Assembly (NCBI GenBank): GCA_037367405.1
Contig: JAZKJV010002623.1
Location: 558,001 to 622,000, forward strand
Direction of reading: 5' to 3'
Origin: Ottelia alismoides
Taxonomy: Eukaryota > Streptophyta > Magnoliopsida > Alismatales > Hydrocharitaceae
Length of the DNA: 64,000 nt
A model generated the notes under the pieces. It searched no databases, was not told where the DNA came from, and worked only from the letters and a program-made list of their open reading frames with translations. The first letter of the stretch is position 1; every line of letters begins with the position of its first letter. A program made the position numbers and the translations under genes. Below, in pieces: positions 12,350 through 21,763 of this stretch.

Positions 12350-12867
12350 AATGTTTCAAATCCCTCCTTCGATGCTCCTTCTCTCCCTCATCTTCAATAT
12401 CCTAGTCTTTCATTGCATGACTACAATATTGTAATTTTGTCCAATTACATCAATCAATAATGAAAGTAACAATTTTATCCTTAGCTCAAATGATGGGATT
12501 AACAATTTCTACTATGTCAAGAGCTTTGAGTATATTTGCTTCACGCTTGGCATTGTACGTGAAGCCAGATACTTCAATATAATATAATTTGTTATTTTGG
12601 TCAATCTTTTACCTAAAATTATTTTTTAATTTGTTGTGTATGCTTGCTAAGGGAGGAGGTCAAATATGGTCGAATTAGATTAGTTTGCAATTCATCCGTT
12701 AATAAGTCAATTAATCATAATGCTTCATTTAATATGTTATTAATTTAACTGCAACTTTTAATAACAGCTATAATCCACGTACCAAATAAAATGAAATACC
12801 ACTTTAATTAGAGTAGATCGGCTTCTTGACCGTGTAGCACAACTCATACCTGATTATATGCAAAAGG
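12350..12867. other. Intergenic stretch, nothing recognised
   Basis: AT-rich, with no conserved frame or repeat structure that I can support. Confidence 0.4.
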
Positions 12868-12875
12868 AGCACACG

Positions 12876-13339
12876 TAGGGATGAAAACGATCGGATACAT
12901 GTATAATCATATCCTTATCCATTTTAAAATACAACTACGAATGCGGATACGAATATTAAGGGATGTGAAAAATGTATTACCATATCCTTAAAAACGAATA
13001 TGAATCAGATACGAATAATAACAAAAATATTTAATAGATAACCTACATATTTAGGATAGTTTACACATATAATAGATATGGCATATATAGTAAGTTCATA
13101 ACAGTTATATCAATAATGATGAATGCAATCATAAAATGTTGTTACGCATAGTTATAAATAAATTCATCACTATACTTACGCACGAAACCAATATACGGAT
13201 ACGAATGCGGATATTAGCGAATGTCAAAGTAATAACCAGATCCGCATCCATTTAAAATGAATACAAATGCCAAAATATGTATAAAACGAATATGATAGCG
13301 GATCGAATACGAATATATTCACATTCATTTTCATCCCTA
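12876..13339. mobile_element. hAT MITE, 464 bp
   Basis: Termini are TAGGGATGAAAACGA and, as complement of the right end, TAGGGATGAAAATGA: 15 bp with one mismatch. The flanking 8-bp duplications are agcacacg (12868-12875) and agcacaca (13340-13347), 7 of 8 identical. The interior is filled with subterminal words such as cggata and cgaat in both orientations. No protein is encoded. The TAGGGATGAAAA terminus is common among plant hAT MITEs. Confidence 0.8.
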
Positions 13340-13347
13340 AGCACACA

Positions 13348-13865
13348 CCCACACCATAAACATCCGTAATTACGTCCACAGTTACTAGTAATCCTTAGCT
13401 AATTTTATATTTAGTAAATTATTAAACTTCCCTCCTATCGCCACCACCTTACTTTCCTTCCTCCCCTCCTATCACACCTTCCCTTTTTCCAAACCTACCA
13501 TCGCCACTACAGCCATCACCACGACATCACCACTGTCGCCACTTTTCACCCTGTGCCAACACCACCACCGCACCACCACCACCACCACCACTGTTGTCAT
13601 CACGCCACTGCATCATGCACCTCCACTGCAGTGATTGCACCACCACCAGCATTCATAGCACCACCGTTGTTTCTACTCAGCTCGTCTTAACATACCACTG
13701 TCACCGCATGCGGTACTACACTGCACCACGACACCGTTATGCACCGCTGCATCACCAACAAATGGGAGGAGAGGATGTACTCTGGAGAACCATAAAGAGA
13801 GATCATAGATCCATTAAGAGAAAATATTTATAAAACCCAACATGGATGCATAATTGCAGTTTCTC
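13348..13865. other. Intergenic stretch with CAC/ACC-rich simple repeat
   Basis: A CAC/ACC trinucleotide-rich tract covers about 13,440-13,740, densest at 13559-13592. It generates a His/Ser/Thr-rich open frame at 13594-13833 that looks like a repeat artefact. The right end may include the 3' flank of the DUF829 gene. Confidence 0.45.
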
Positions 13866-14150
13866 TCATTTCCTGTAAGGGAACTCCGTCGATGTCATTA
13901 CTAAAAAAGATAAAATACAACATGGTGTAACGAGGGGAAAAAAATTACCCGTTTTGTTCAAACAAAAACCGAAAGAAAAAAATTGTTGATTGCACATTGC
14001 ATGTGCATTTGAGAAATGGACACCTCCCACAACTGCCTTGAAGATTCCAAACAATAACACCTCAACCCGCGAGAAAAATGGAGTGAAGAGGCATCCTTGA
14101 AACAATTTGATAAGATAGGGCGATTAGCAAGAAGCGCGAGCGATAGGAAC

Positions 14151-14428
14151 TTATGGAGTGGAGTTGCTGTTAATTCCAGGAAGACACTCCTCAAGAAACC
14201 TGTGAACTTGAGAATGATATACATCCGAAAATGTCCTCAGGTGGTCGACATGAGGTGAAAACAAGAAGTTATAGGCATAAACGTTCCTCCCAATTGCCTT
14301 CTGTTCTTCAATAAAAAGCTCCACGGATTGAAAGGGGATTACTTTGTCAGCAGAGCTGTATAGATATAGTTGAGGAGAGAGTGGCTGTTTCTCAACTAGA
14401 ACTGTGATGATCCTTTCCAATCTCCTGC
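14151..14428 (-). CDS. DUF829/TMEM53-type alpha/beta hydrolase, last exon (partial gene)
   Basis: This is the only clear host gene piece. The minus-strand frame contains QLYLYSSADKVIPFQSVE and, further on, SPHVDHLRTF. These are characteristic of the C-terminal part of the DUF829 (TMEM53) family, where this Asp and His are likely to complete the alpha/beta-hydrolase triad. Transmembrane protein 53 relatives are nuclear-envelope proteins in animals; the plant enzymes have no established substrate. The exon opens after a good 3' splice site (minus strand ...tactgcttcgcag, boundary about 14428/14429) and ends with a stop at 14151-14153. Upstream exons, including the nucleophile region, are not recognised in the window. 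They may lie beyond the transposons, or this may be a detached fragment. The family assignment is firm; function in this plant is unknown. Confidence 0.75.
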
Positions 14429-14453
14429 GAAGCAGTACATAATAAGACAATCA

Positions 14454-14873
14454 TGTTGGTTTAAGCAAAGCTTCCATTTTAATTAAAAGAATTCTAATCC
14501 TCCTTCTACATGGGCTTTTAAGGGAAAAGCTGTAGACTCACCTCTGAGTGTTCACAAAAAACTACTAAATAAATTAACAAAGTAACATCTTCTAACACTT
14601 CCTTAAAGCTGGGGGATATATATCATGCATTAGGAGGATGAATCAGAACATGATCAAACTGGACCTGAGAAGTGCCTTAGTGTGTGTGTCCGCAGCTTGA
14701 TCTTCTAACGGTGGTGATGTGACTATGCGGCCCCTTTCTTAATCAAGCACAAGGATCGTGACAATATCGCCACATCCTCATCTCTTTCATGGAAGACTTG
14801 ATTATTGGCAATAAAACTGCTATAATATTTCATTTCCATAGAACGTTCAACTTTGTCCGCCAAGCATAGCTCT
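14454..14873 (-). mobile_element. 3' end of a copia retrotransposon (RNase H, PPT, LTR)
   Basis: On the minus strand a decayed RNase H tail is readable (a VFHER-like motif and an ADTHTKALLRS stretch typical of the copia C terminus). A weak purine tract and a 144-bp LTR follow at 14454-14597, running from TGTTAGAAGATG to AACCAACA. The rest of the element is missing; its remaining end abuts the TRIM at 14874. It has the same orientation as the DUF829 exon and lies about 25 bp upstream of that exon's splice acceptor. Confidence 0.6.
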
Positions 14874-15833
14874 TGCAACACCTCAAATATAGTCACACAT
14901 CAAATACTCACAAAGTTTGAGAGTGTGTTTTAAGAATGGAGGATTACTACTTGGCAACTCAAGCTTAAGCATTTTGTGTGGTTGTCAATGTGTTAATTAG
15001 GTCCAAACCCAACAAGTTGTCATGGTCAATTTTCCTCAATAACTGTCCAGAGATCTAAGCTCGAGACAATACAAATGGTTAGAACAATATCACTTTGATA
15101 GTGGAAAGAGTTAGCCACCCATACAAAGAGATAGAAGCAAGAGCATACTCGGGGCATGCAACCACCATTGTTACTGGGAATTAATGACGTGCCATGTCAC
15201 AATGAGGACTCTGATACATAAGCGGGGAGTTTGTAAAACTCCAAACATAGTCTCACATTTAAAACTCAAAATGTGAGACTTGGTTATAATACTGGGGGAC
15301 TACTACTTGATAACTTGGACTTAAGCATTTTGGGTGGTTGTAAATACATCCTACTAAGCCCAATCCGACAAATTGTCAGGGCTAATCTTCCTCAACATGA
15401 TCTGGGCTATAAGCTCAAGATGTTACATATGTCATCAGAGCGGGTTTTCTCTAATAGTGGAAACGATTACCCAACATGGCCTCAAATTTCAGCGAAATTC
15501 GGTCGAATTTCTGTCGAATATCGATATCCAGTCGAAATCGAAATTCGACCGAAATGACCGAAATGACCGAAATATGGGGGTCCTAGTACAAAAAATGACC
15601 GAAATGACCGAAATTTCGGTCGAAATTCCACCGAAATTCCATCGAAATTCTATTTTGGTCGGTACCGAAATGGTGACCGAAACCGACATTTAAGGCCTTG
15701 TTACCCAACAGGTAGAGCCACTCCTGCAAAGGATAAGAGGAAAAGGCTACCTTGAGTGTGCAACTGCCACTGTTACGAAGAATGCGATGACCCATATCGC
15801 AACGAGAACATTGTGACTATAGGTTGGGGAGAT
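14874..15833 (+). mobile_element. Second TRIM, same family, plus orientation, incomplete
   Basis: LTR 14874-15073, internal domain about 15074-15231, LTR 15232-15427 (ends GATGTTACA), then a second internal domain to about 15833. The LTRs share the cttaagcattttg...ggttg core with the array at 11251. Both internal domains share the gccactgt...cgcaacgag...gggga series. Primer sites are degenerate (tatgtcatcagagcgg after the second LTR). A third LTR is absent, and a 226-bp MITE interrupts the second internal domain. The element is much more diverged than the first TRIM. Confidence 0.65.
15475..15700. mobile_element. hAT MITE with CGAAATTTCG-type repeats, 226 bp
   Basis: Exact 8-bp duplication ttacccaa (15467-15474 and 15701-15708), which also splits the TRIM internal domain at a recognisable point. 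Left terminus CATGGCCTCAAATTTC and complement of the right terminus CAAGGCCTTAAATGTC match closely. The interior consists mostly of cgaaat/atttcg words in both directions. Start and subterminal repeats resemble the autonomous hAT at 35542-41667, suggesting shared transposase. Confidence 0.8.
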
Positions 15834-16072
15834 TACTCATCGAATGCGACATTCACCAAGCACCTTTGGCCTCATGTGGGCCCGATCCACCGTCAGTGGA
15901 CCCCGTGCAGGACCATCATGCGCAATCGTGCACTACCGATAGATCTTCCCGATGCTGCAGCTACCGCTAGGAAGACCGGGGGTTGTTGTTGCCACTAGAA
16001 GGGTCTGTGGCATTGTTGTTATGTGTGATTAAAGGATTTTCAGATCATATTTGGTATCTTTTCCCCTGGCCA
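15834..16072. other. Unassigned stretch between TRIM and old copia
   Basis: Moderately GC-rich sequence with a short open frame (15756-15998) of no recognised family. It may be the leader of the old copia element that starts coding at about 16073, but no LTR or primer site is visible. Confidence 0.3.
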
Positions 16073-16720
16073 CGATGGCATCAACTCCTACTGAGACCTT
16101 ACCCTTATACATTGCATTCTCTATGATGGTATAGGGGACTTCTATTAAACTCAAATGCACATATAATTGTGTTCCTGGTCTCAGAACTTCTCGGCGTTCA
16201 TCGACGGTAGGGGGAATTCTATTACTCGCATGGTGCAACTTCTGCAAAATTCTACGCTCAGTAAGACTACTTCTAATGTGCATCTTGCTACTACTTTAGG
16301 CATTGTAGCTAACTCTGCTTCGGCTAAAGCAACGACATGGATCGTTAACTCTGGTATGTCTACTTACTTGACTGGATAAAGTATTTTTCTGACCTCTTCC
16401 CAACCCTCTTCCTCTATGAAGTCGGTTCAACTAGCGAACAGTGCTCATTCTCTTATTACCATTGTTGGGACTATGGAGTTCTCCAAGCTCAGGTTCTCCA
16501 GCATTTTTGCGCACCTGACTTTCCTCTGAGCCTCTTCTTTGTTTATAAATTGTGTTGAATTGAATTGTCATATGATTTTTGATGAGTTCCATTGCATTTT
16601 TGGGACATCCGGACAATGTACATTTTTAGTGGGGATATGAGAAGAATAACCTTCATTACCTTGATATCCTTAGTGATTCGACCTTTGTCAGTGTGGTCTC
16701 TGTGTCAGTTGACCCATTCC
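16073..16720 (+). pseudogene. Old copia element (copia 0), fragment 1: gag remnant and protease
   Basis: A gag start (MASTPTET-like) at 16073 is followed by a WSQNFSAFIDGRG stretch and then, after a large loss of gag, a protease-like TWIVNSGMSTYLTG at about 16340, with Asn where the catalytic Asp is usual. Stops and frameshifts run through it. The fragment stops at the 5-bp duplication of copia 1 and resumes at 21764. Confidence 0.65.
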
Positions 16721-16862
16721 TGTTGACGCATATTGAATAACTGTATCTCTTTGTTATTTTATTTTCTTGTTATTCTCTTTATGTAATTTACCCATAGGCT
16801 ACTCTCCTATATAAGAGAGCCTAGGGCTATGGAATAGATTATCTCATTCACGTTTCCCAACA
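16721..16862 (+). repeat. Copia 1 5' LTR
   Basis: 142 bp, TGTTGACG...CCCAACA. A TATA element, TATATAAG, lies at 16808-16815 and probably starts the genomic RNA. No difference from the 3' LTR was found. Confidence 0.95.
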
Positions 16863-16874
16863 TGGTATCAGAGC
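16863..16874 (+). promoter_or_regulatory. Copia 1 primer-binding site
   Basis: TGGTATCAGAGC directly after the 5' LTR, complementary to the 3' end of initiator tRNA-Met. It primes minus-strand cDNA. About 500 bases of GC-rich leader follow before gag. Confidence 0.9.
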
Positions 16875-17388
16875 GACGGTCCTAGACCGGAGTTCTCGAA
16901 ACCCTAACCCTAACCCACCCCACCCGCCGGCCTCTCTTCTCTCTCTCTCTCTACTCGGCGCCGCCCACCTCAGCCGATCGGCGATCTTCATCGGCGATCT
17001 TCTCCGACCTGCGCGCCTGCGGTGCCCCTGCGCATAGCGCATCGACCTCGACCTCGCGCCTTCCTACGTGCACTCCACGCACACCTCTGCGTGACTGTGC
17101 GCACTCCTACGCGCCTCGCACCTCTGCGCGCTGTGCGACAGCGTGCGCCAGTGCACGCAATAGCGCCTGCACCAGCCCCGACACCGGCCTGATCTTCTGT
17201 GCACCCCCAGTTGCGTGCGCGCGTGCCCCTTGCACGTACCTACGTGCCCTAAGCCCCAAAACCCTAGGGCACACATCTTGATCTACATGGGGTTAGTTGC
17301 TTGACGTCTACACACGCAACTAATCCCGTCTATGTCATTGTAGACAAAGATTATCGTCTCTCAGTCACTCCAGTCTTCCATCTCCAGT

Positions 17389-18594
17389 ATGTCAGAAAGC
17401 AAGGCAGATATCCCATCTATGGGCGCATTTCGTGGTCCAGCGCCCATTGTCAAGATGGATGGTAAAAACTATGAACTGTGGGCAATGCAGTTCATGAGTA
17501 TGATGAAGTCTACAGGTAAGAAGCACATTCTTACCGAGCCCGAGCCTGCAGAGAAGACTGGAGTTCATGCCTCATGGGAGGCCGATGATGCATATGCCAA
17601 GGTGTGGCTATCTGGCACATTGGCTATTGAAATCGCCAATGACATTCTACATCAACCCACAGCCAAAGACATGTGGGATATCCTGGTAGCGACATATTCT
17701 CAGGCGAAGAATGAGACGAAGATCCTGCAACTACAACATGATATATTCACAATAAAGCAGAACGGTCGTTCTTTACATTCTCTCTATACATCATTGAGAG
17801 GGATGTTCGAGAAGCTTTATAGCTTCATGCCTCTTACCGCCACGCCAGAACAGCAGAAGACATACAGGAATGCGACGATGGTGGGTGTGTTTCTCGTTGC
17901 ACTTGATCCAGAGTATGAGGCAGCACGTTCACAGATTTTGGCGGACTCGACTATTCCTCCCATGGAGGAAGCTTTTCACAGATTGAGTAGGATCACAGTG
18001 CCTTCTGTAGCTGCGAGTCAGAATCCCTCAGCTATGGCGGCCAACAGAGGCCGCTGTTTTCATCACCAGGGCCGTGGACGTACTCCTCGTGGAAGGGGTG
18101 GCCGCACTAGGCCAACATGCTCATATTGTCACCGAGTCGGACATACTGAAGACACATGCTACTCGAAGCATGGATTCCCTGCATCTGCACGAGCCGCTGA
18201 GCAGATAGAGCCCACATCTGCGGCTACACTGGATCAACGATTTGATGATCTAGTTGCCCACCTCAGGGGCATTATCCCACCATCCGGTCTAGCACCGACT
18301 ACAGAGAGTCATACTGATTCTGCTGCTTCTGCCTCTGCCTCTACTAGTACTTCAGGTAGTACACTTGCACTCCACAGTAGTAGATCTGATACATTGCCGT
18401 GGATCATGGACTCGGGTGCTACACATCATCTATGTGGCAACCAGAGTCTACTTACAGGATACACTCAGATTCCTCCAGGACGGACAGTAGTGATTGCCAA
18501 TGGCACCCACTCCCCTATCACGGGTCAGGGGGAGATTAGATTGACATCTTCTATGCAGCTCAAGAATGTCCTACATGCACCCATTTTTCTATGA
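17389..18594 (+). CDS. Copia 1 gag and protease
   Basis: 401 codons from an ATG that matches the gag start of copia 3. Residues about 15-200 are the UBN2-type capsid region. A CCHC zinc knuckle CSYCHRVGHTEDTC sits at about residues 244-257, for packaging of RNA. The aspartic protease signature WIMDSGATHHLC is at about residues 338-349. The frame ends early: compared with the sister element at 43296-46577, one base is missing near 18580. That shifts the reading into a stop just after the conserved LHAP motif, 4 bases past the start of the next frame. Full-length polyprotein would therefore need a frameshift or a helper element. Confidence 0.9.
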   Translation: MSESKADIPSMGAFRGPAPIVKMDGKNYELWAMQFMSMMKSTGKKHILTEPEPAEKTGVHASWEADDAYAKVWLSGTLAIEIANDILHQPTAKDMWDILVATYSQAKNETKILQLQHDIFTIKQNGRSLHSLYTSLRGMFEKLYSFMPLTATPEQQKTYRNATMVGVFLVALDPEYEAARSQILADSTIPPMEEAFHRLSRITVPSVAASQNPSAMAANRGRCFHHQGRGRTPRGRGGRTRPTCSYCHRVGHTEDTCYSKHGFPASARAAEQIEPTSAATLDQRFDDLVAHLRGIIPPSGLAPTTESHTDSAASASASTSTSGSTLALHSSRSDTLPWIMDSGATHHLCGNQSLLTGYTQIPPGRTVVIANGTHSPITGQGEIRLTSSMQLKNVLHAPIFL

Positions 18595-21500
18595 ATCTGT
18601 TGTCAATTAGTCAGATTACGAAGGATCTCCATTGTCGAGCTATTTTTGATCCATCTTCTTTGATTTTTCAGGACATCCGTACGGGCAACGTGATTGGTCA
18701 TGGTTATGAGCAAGGAGGCCTTTATCGACTGAACCAGACCCCATTTGCTGGAACCACATCTTCTCCTGCTGGACAAGTATCTCCTCTCCTGTGGCATCTG
18801 CGCTTTGGTCATTTACCGCTTCAGAAGTTGCGTCTAGTTCTACCCTATGGTCTCTCTCACACACCTATCCAGTGTGAGGCATGTCAGTTGGGAAAGCATC
18901 ACAGGTCGTCTTTTCCCAGTAGTCAAGGTCGGAGTAGTAACTCCAAGTTTGAGTTGTTTCATGTCGATGTCTGGGGCCCGAGTCGTGTTCCCGATCATCA
19001 GGGACACAGGTTCTATATTGTATTTGTGGATGATTTCTCTAGAGCGTCATGGGTCTTTCTAATGAAAAATAAATCTGAAGCAGCACACATTATTATCCAC
19101 TTTCTTAATGAAATTCAAAATGTTTTTTCCACTTCTGTCAAGATTGTGAGAAGTGATAATGCCTTAGAGTTGTGCACCAACATTCTAGCCAATTACTACT
19201 CCTCAAAAGGGATTATTCACCAAACATCTTGTGCTCATACATCACAACAGAATGGGGTTGCTGAAAGAAAACACCGTCACCTTCTTGATGTCACAAGGTC
19301 ACTTCTTATTCAGAGTCATGTTCCGTACTCCTACTGGGGTGATGCAGTCCTTACTGCATGTTACCTTATCAACCGTATGCCTTCGTCTGTCTTGAATGAA
19401 CAGATTCCTTTTTCACTCATTTACCCTGATAAGGATTTGTTCATTCTTACCCCTCGTGTGTTTGGGTCAGTCGCATTTGTCCATCAGTTGTCGCCTGGTA
19501 CTGACAAGCTCTCTCCTAGGGCTGTCAAGTGCGTCTTTGTGGGGTACTCCAGAACTCAAAAGGGGTACAAATGTTTTGATCCTGTGCGTCGGCGGTATAT
19601 GATCAGTGCAGATGTTACATTTTTTGAAACTATTATGTATTTTTCAGAATCCGGAAACATGCAGCCAACACCTATATCTCCTGATACCGTATTCATGGCA
19701 CCACCATCACCATTGCCACAAACAACACCACCGTCACCACCACCGCCACCACCACCGCCACCACCACCACCACCGCCATCACTAGTATCCCCGCTACCAT
19801 TCCATTACACCCGCAGGCCTCCTCCAGCTCATGGTCCTGATCCGTCACCTAGCTCGCCTATGGTATGTAATGAAAATATTAGTGTTGATGGATCTGACGA
19901 CATTTCTCAGCAGGATGCATTACAGGAGCATGGTGATAACACAGAGGATCTGGATGTTCCAATCGCTCTACGCAAGCTGAAGAGAAGCTGTGCCAAATAT
20001 CCATTATCAGCAGCTGTGTCTTTTGAGAGGCTATCTGGAGACTTCAGGACGTTTGCATTGGCCCTTTCAGCTACAGACATTCCACGGAACCACCATGATG
20101 CTTTGCAGGATGCTAGATGGCGGCTAGCAATGGAAGAAGAGATGGCGGCACTTCAGTCTAGAGGAACCTGGAGTTTGGTTCCTATACCTCCAGATGTCAG
20201 CCCGGTGAGTTGCAAATGGGTGTTTACAGTTAAGCACAATGCAGATGGCTCCATTGACAGGTACAAGGCACGCCTAGTTGCACGGGGATTCACACAGACA
20301 TATGGGGTAGATTACCTTGACACGTTCTCCCCTGTGGCGCGTCATTCCACTCTACGGATCCTGTTATCAGTTGCAGTTGCTAGAGACTGGCCACTCTATC
20401 AACTGGACGTGAAGAATGCATTTCTGTATGGAGACTTGCAGGAGGAAGTCTATATGCAACAGCCACCAGGTTTTGCTGTTGAGGGGGAGTGTTCCAAGGT
20501 TTGCATATTACATAAGGCCATCTATGGCCTTAAGCAGAGCCCCAGAGCATGGTTCCATAAGCTTTCAGACCTCTTTGAGAAACAAGGATATAAACGCTCC
20601 AATGCTGATCATTCCTTGTTTGTACAGAAGACGGCGAGAGGTATCATTGTAATCATGGTTTATGTTGATGATATCTTGATTACAGGTGATGATGACCAGG
20701 GCATTAAGCAGGCAAAGGAAAGGCTGGGGACCGAGTTTGTCACCAAGGACCTGGGAGTCCTTAGATATTTTCTGGGGCTGGAGTTTGCCAGAAATCCGTA
20801 TGGATTAGTCATGTCACAGAGGAAGTATGTTACAGATCTACTGAGTGAGACAGGTATGCTAGGGTGTCGACCTGCTACGACACCAATGGATCCTAGCATG
20901 AAGCTGTATGATGATGACACAGAAGAGGTGGACAGGAGAAGATATAGAGAACTGGTAGGCAAACTGTTATATGTCACGATCAGTAGGCCAGATATATTAT
21001 TTGGAGTGAGCCGTGTGAGCCAGTTCATGGAGCAACCACGCCAGGTGCATATGGATGCAATACATATGATACTTAGATATCTCAAATCTTCTCCAGGTGC
21101 AGGTCTGCTATTCAAGAAAGGAAAGGGGATTTCTATCTCAGCATGCGCAGATGCAGACTATGCAGGATGTCCCAAGGATAGGAAGTCCACCTCAGGGTAT
21201 GCTGTCTATGTTGGAGATGCCCTAGTCTCATGGAGGAGCAAGAAACAAACTGTGGTAGCTAGATCTAGTGCTGAATCCGAATATAGGGCTATGGCCCAGG
21301 CTACTACAGAGATGATGTGGGTGAAAGCGGTGCTGACAGATTTATGCTTAGATGTACCACTTCCTATGAACTTGGAATGTGATAATCAGGCTGCTTTGTT
21401 TATTGCAAACAATCCTGCATTCCATGAGCGGACCAAGCATATTGAGGTGGATTGTCACTTCATACGTGATATGATTCAGAAAGGATTCATTGCCACATCT

Positions 21501-21614
21501 CATGTTACTTCAGAGAACCAGACTGCAGACATATTCACCAAGGCATTGTTACGAGGTCCATTTCAGAAGTGTGCTTCCAAGCTGAGCATGATTGACATCT
21601 ATGCTCCATCTTGA
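18591..21614 (+). CDS. Copia 1 integrase, reverse transcriptase and RNase H
   Basis: 1007 uninterrupted codons. In order: GAG-pre-integrase zinc region with LWHLRFGHL and CEACQLGKHH (about residues 66-105); integrase core with its Asp, Asp and Glu in HVDVWGP, RSDNALE and VAERKHRH (about 123-225); a proline run coded by CCA/CCG repeats (19,720-19,790); reverse transcriptase starting near residue 510 with YKARLVARGFTQ and the catalytic YVDDIL near 690; RNase H with SSAESEYRAMAQ and [19 protein letters not shown] toward the end. The catalytic motifs look intact. The ATG used here is an internal methionine of the ancestral polyprotein exposed by the frameshift, so independent translation is doubtful. 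Confidence 0.92.
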   Translation: MNLLSISQITKDLHCRAIFDPSSLIFQDIRTGNVIGHGYEQGGLYRLNQTPFAGTTSSPAGQVSPLLWHLRFGHLPLQKLRLVLPYGLSHTPIQCEACQLGKHHRSSFPSSQGRSSNSKFELFHVDVWGPSRVPDHQGHRFYIVFVDDFSRASWVFLMKNKSEAAHIIIHFLNEIQNVFSTSVKIVRSDNALELCTNILANYYSSKGIIHQTSCAHTSQQNGVAERKHRHLLDVTRSLLIQSHVPYSYWGDAVLTACYLINRMPSSVLNEQIPFSLIYPDKDLFILTPRVFGSVAFVHQLSPGTDKLSPRAVKCVFVGYSRTQKGYKCFDPVRRRYMISADVTFFETIMYFSESGNMQPTPISPDTVFMAPPSPLPQTTPPSPPPPPPPPPPPPPPSLVSPLPFHYTRRPPPAHGPDPSPSSPMVCNENISVDGSDDISQQDALQEHGDNTEDLDVPIALRKLKRSCAKYPLSAAVSFERLSGDFRTFALALSATDIPRNHHDALQDARWRLAMEEEMAALQSRGTWSLVPIPPDVSPVSCKWVFTVKHNADGSIDRYKARLVARGFTQTYGVDYLDTFSPVARHSTLRILLSVAVARDWPLYQLDVKNAFLYGDLQEEVYMQQPPGFAVEGECSKVCILHKAIYGLKQSPRAWFHKLSDLFEKQGYKRSNADHSLFVQKTARGIIVIMVYVDDILITGDDDQGIKQAKERLGTEFVTKDLGVLRYFLGLEFARNPYGLVMSQRKYVTDLLSETGMLGCRPATTPMDPSMKLYDDDTEEVDRRRYRELVGKLLYVTISRPDILFGVSRVSQFMEQPRQVHMDAIHMILRYLKSSPGAGLLFKKGKGISISACADADYAGCPKDRKSTSGYAVYVGDALVSWRSKKQTVVARSSAESEYRAMAQATTEMMWVKAVLTDLCLDVPLPMNLECDNQAALFIANNPAFHERTKHIEVDCHFIRDMIQKGFIATSHVTSENQTADIFTKALLRGPFQKCASKLSMIDIYAPS

Positions 21615-21621
21615 GGGGGAG

Positions 21622-21763
21622 TGTTGACGCATATTGAATAACTGTATCTCTTTGTTATTTTATTTTCTTGTTATTCTCTTTATGTAATTTACCCATAGGC
21701 TACTCTCCTATATAAGAGAGCCTAGGGCTATGGAATAGATTATCTCATTCACGTTTCCCAACA
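21622..21763 (+). repeat. Copia 1 3' LTR
   Basis: 142 bp, identical to the 5' copy. It is preceded by the purine tract gagggggag at 21613-21621, which primes plus-strand synthesis. Confidence 0.95.

Larger units (their letters stand above)
16721..21763 (+). mobile_element. Ty1/copia retrotransposon 'copia 1', young, 5043 bp
   Basis: Two identical 142-bp LTRs (16721-16862 and 21622-21763), an exact 5-bp duplication attcc (16716-16720, 21764-21768), primer site at 16863-16874 and polypurine tract at 21613-21621. Order of domains is gag, protease, integrase, reverse transcriptase, RNase H, which defines copia. Very short LTRs point to an Ale/Retrofit-like lineage, which is my inference. Identical LTRs mean a recent insertion. 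A single frameshift splits the polyprotein. Confidence 0.95.

Noticed and set aside
13594..13833. His/Ser/Thr-rich 79-codon frame
   Set aside because: It arises from CAC/ACC simple repeats.
16899..16918. Short ccctaaccctaaccc run resembling telomere repeat
   Set aside because: Only two to three units, inside the GC-rich leader of copia 1, with no array around it; the sister leaders have similar aaaccctaa phrases by descent.
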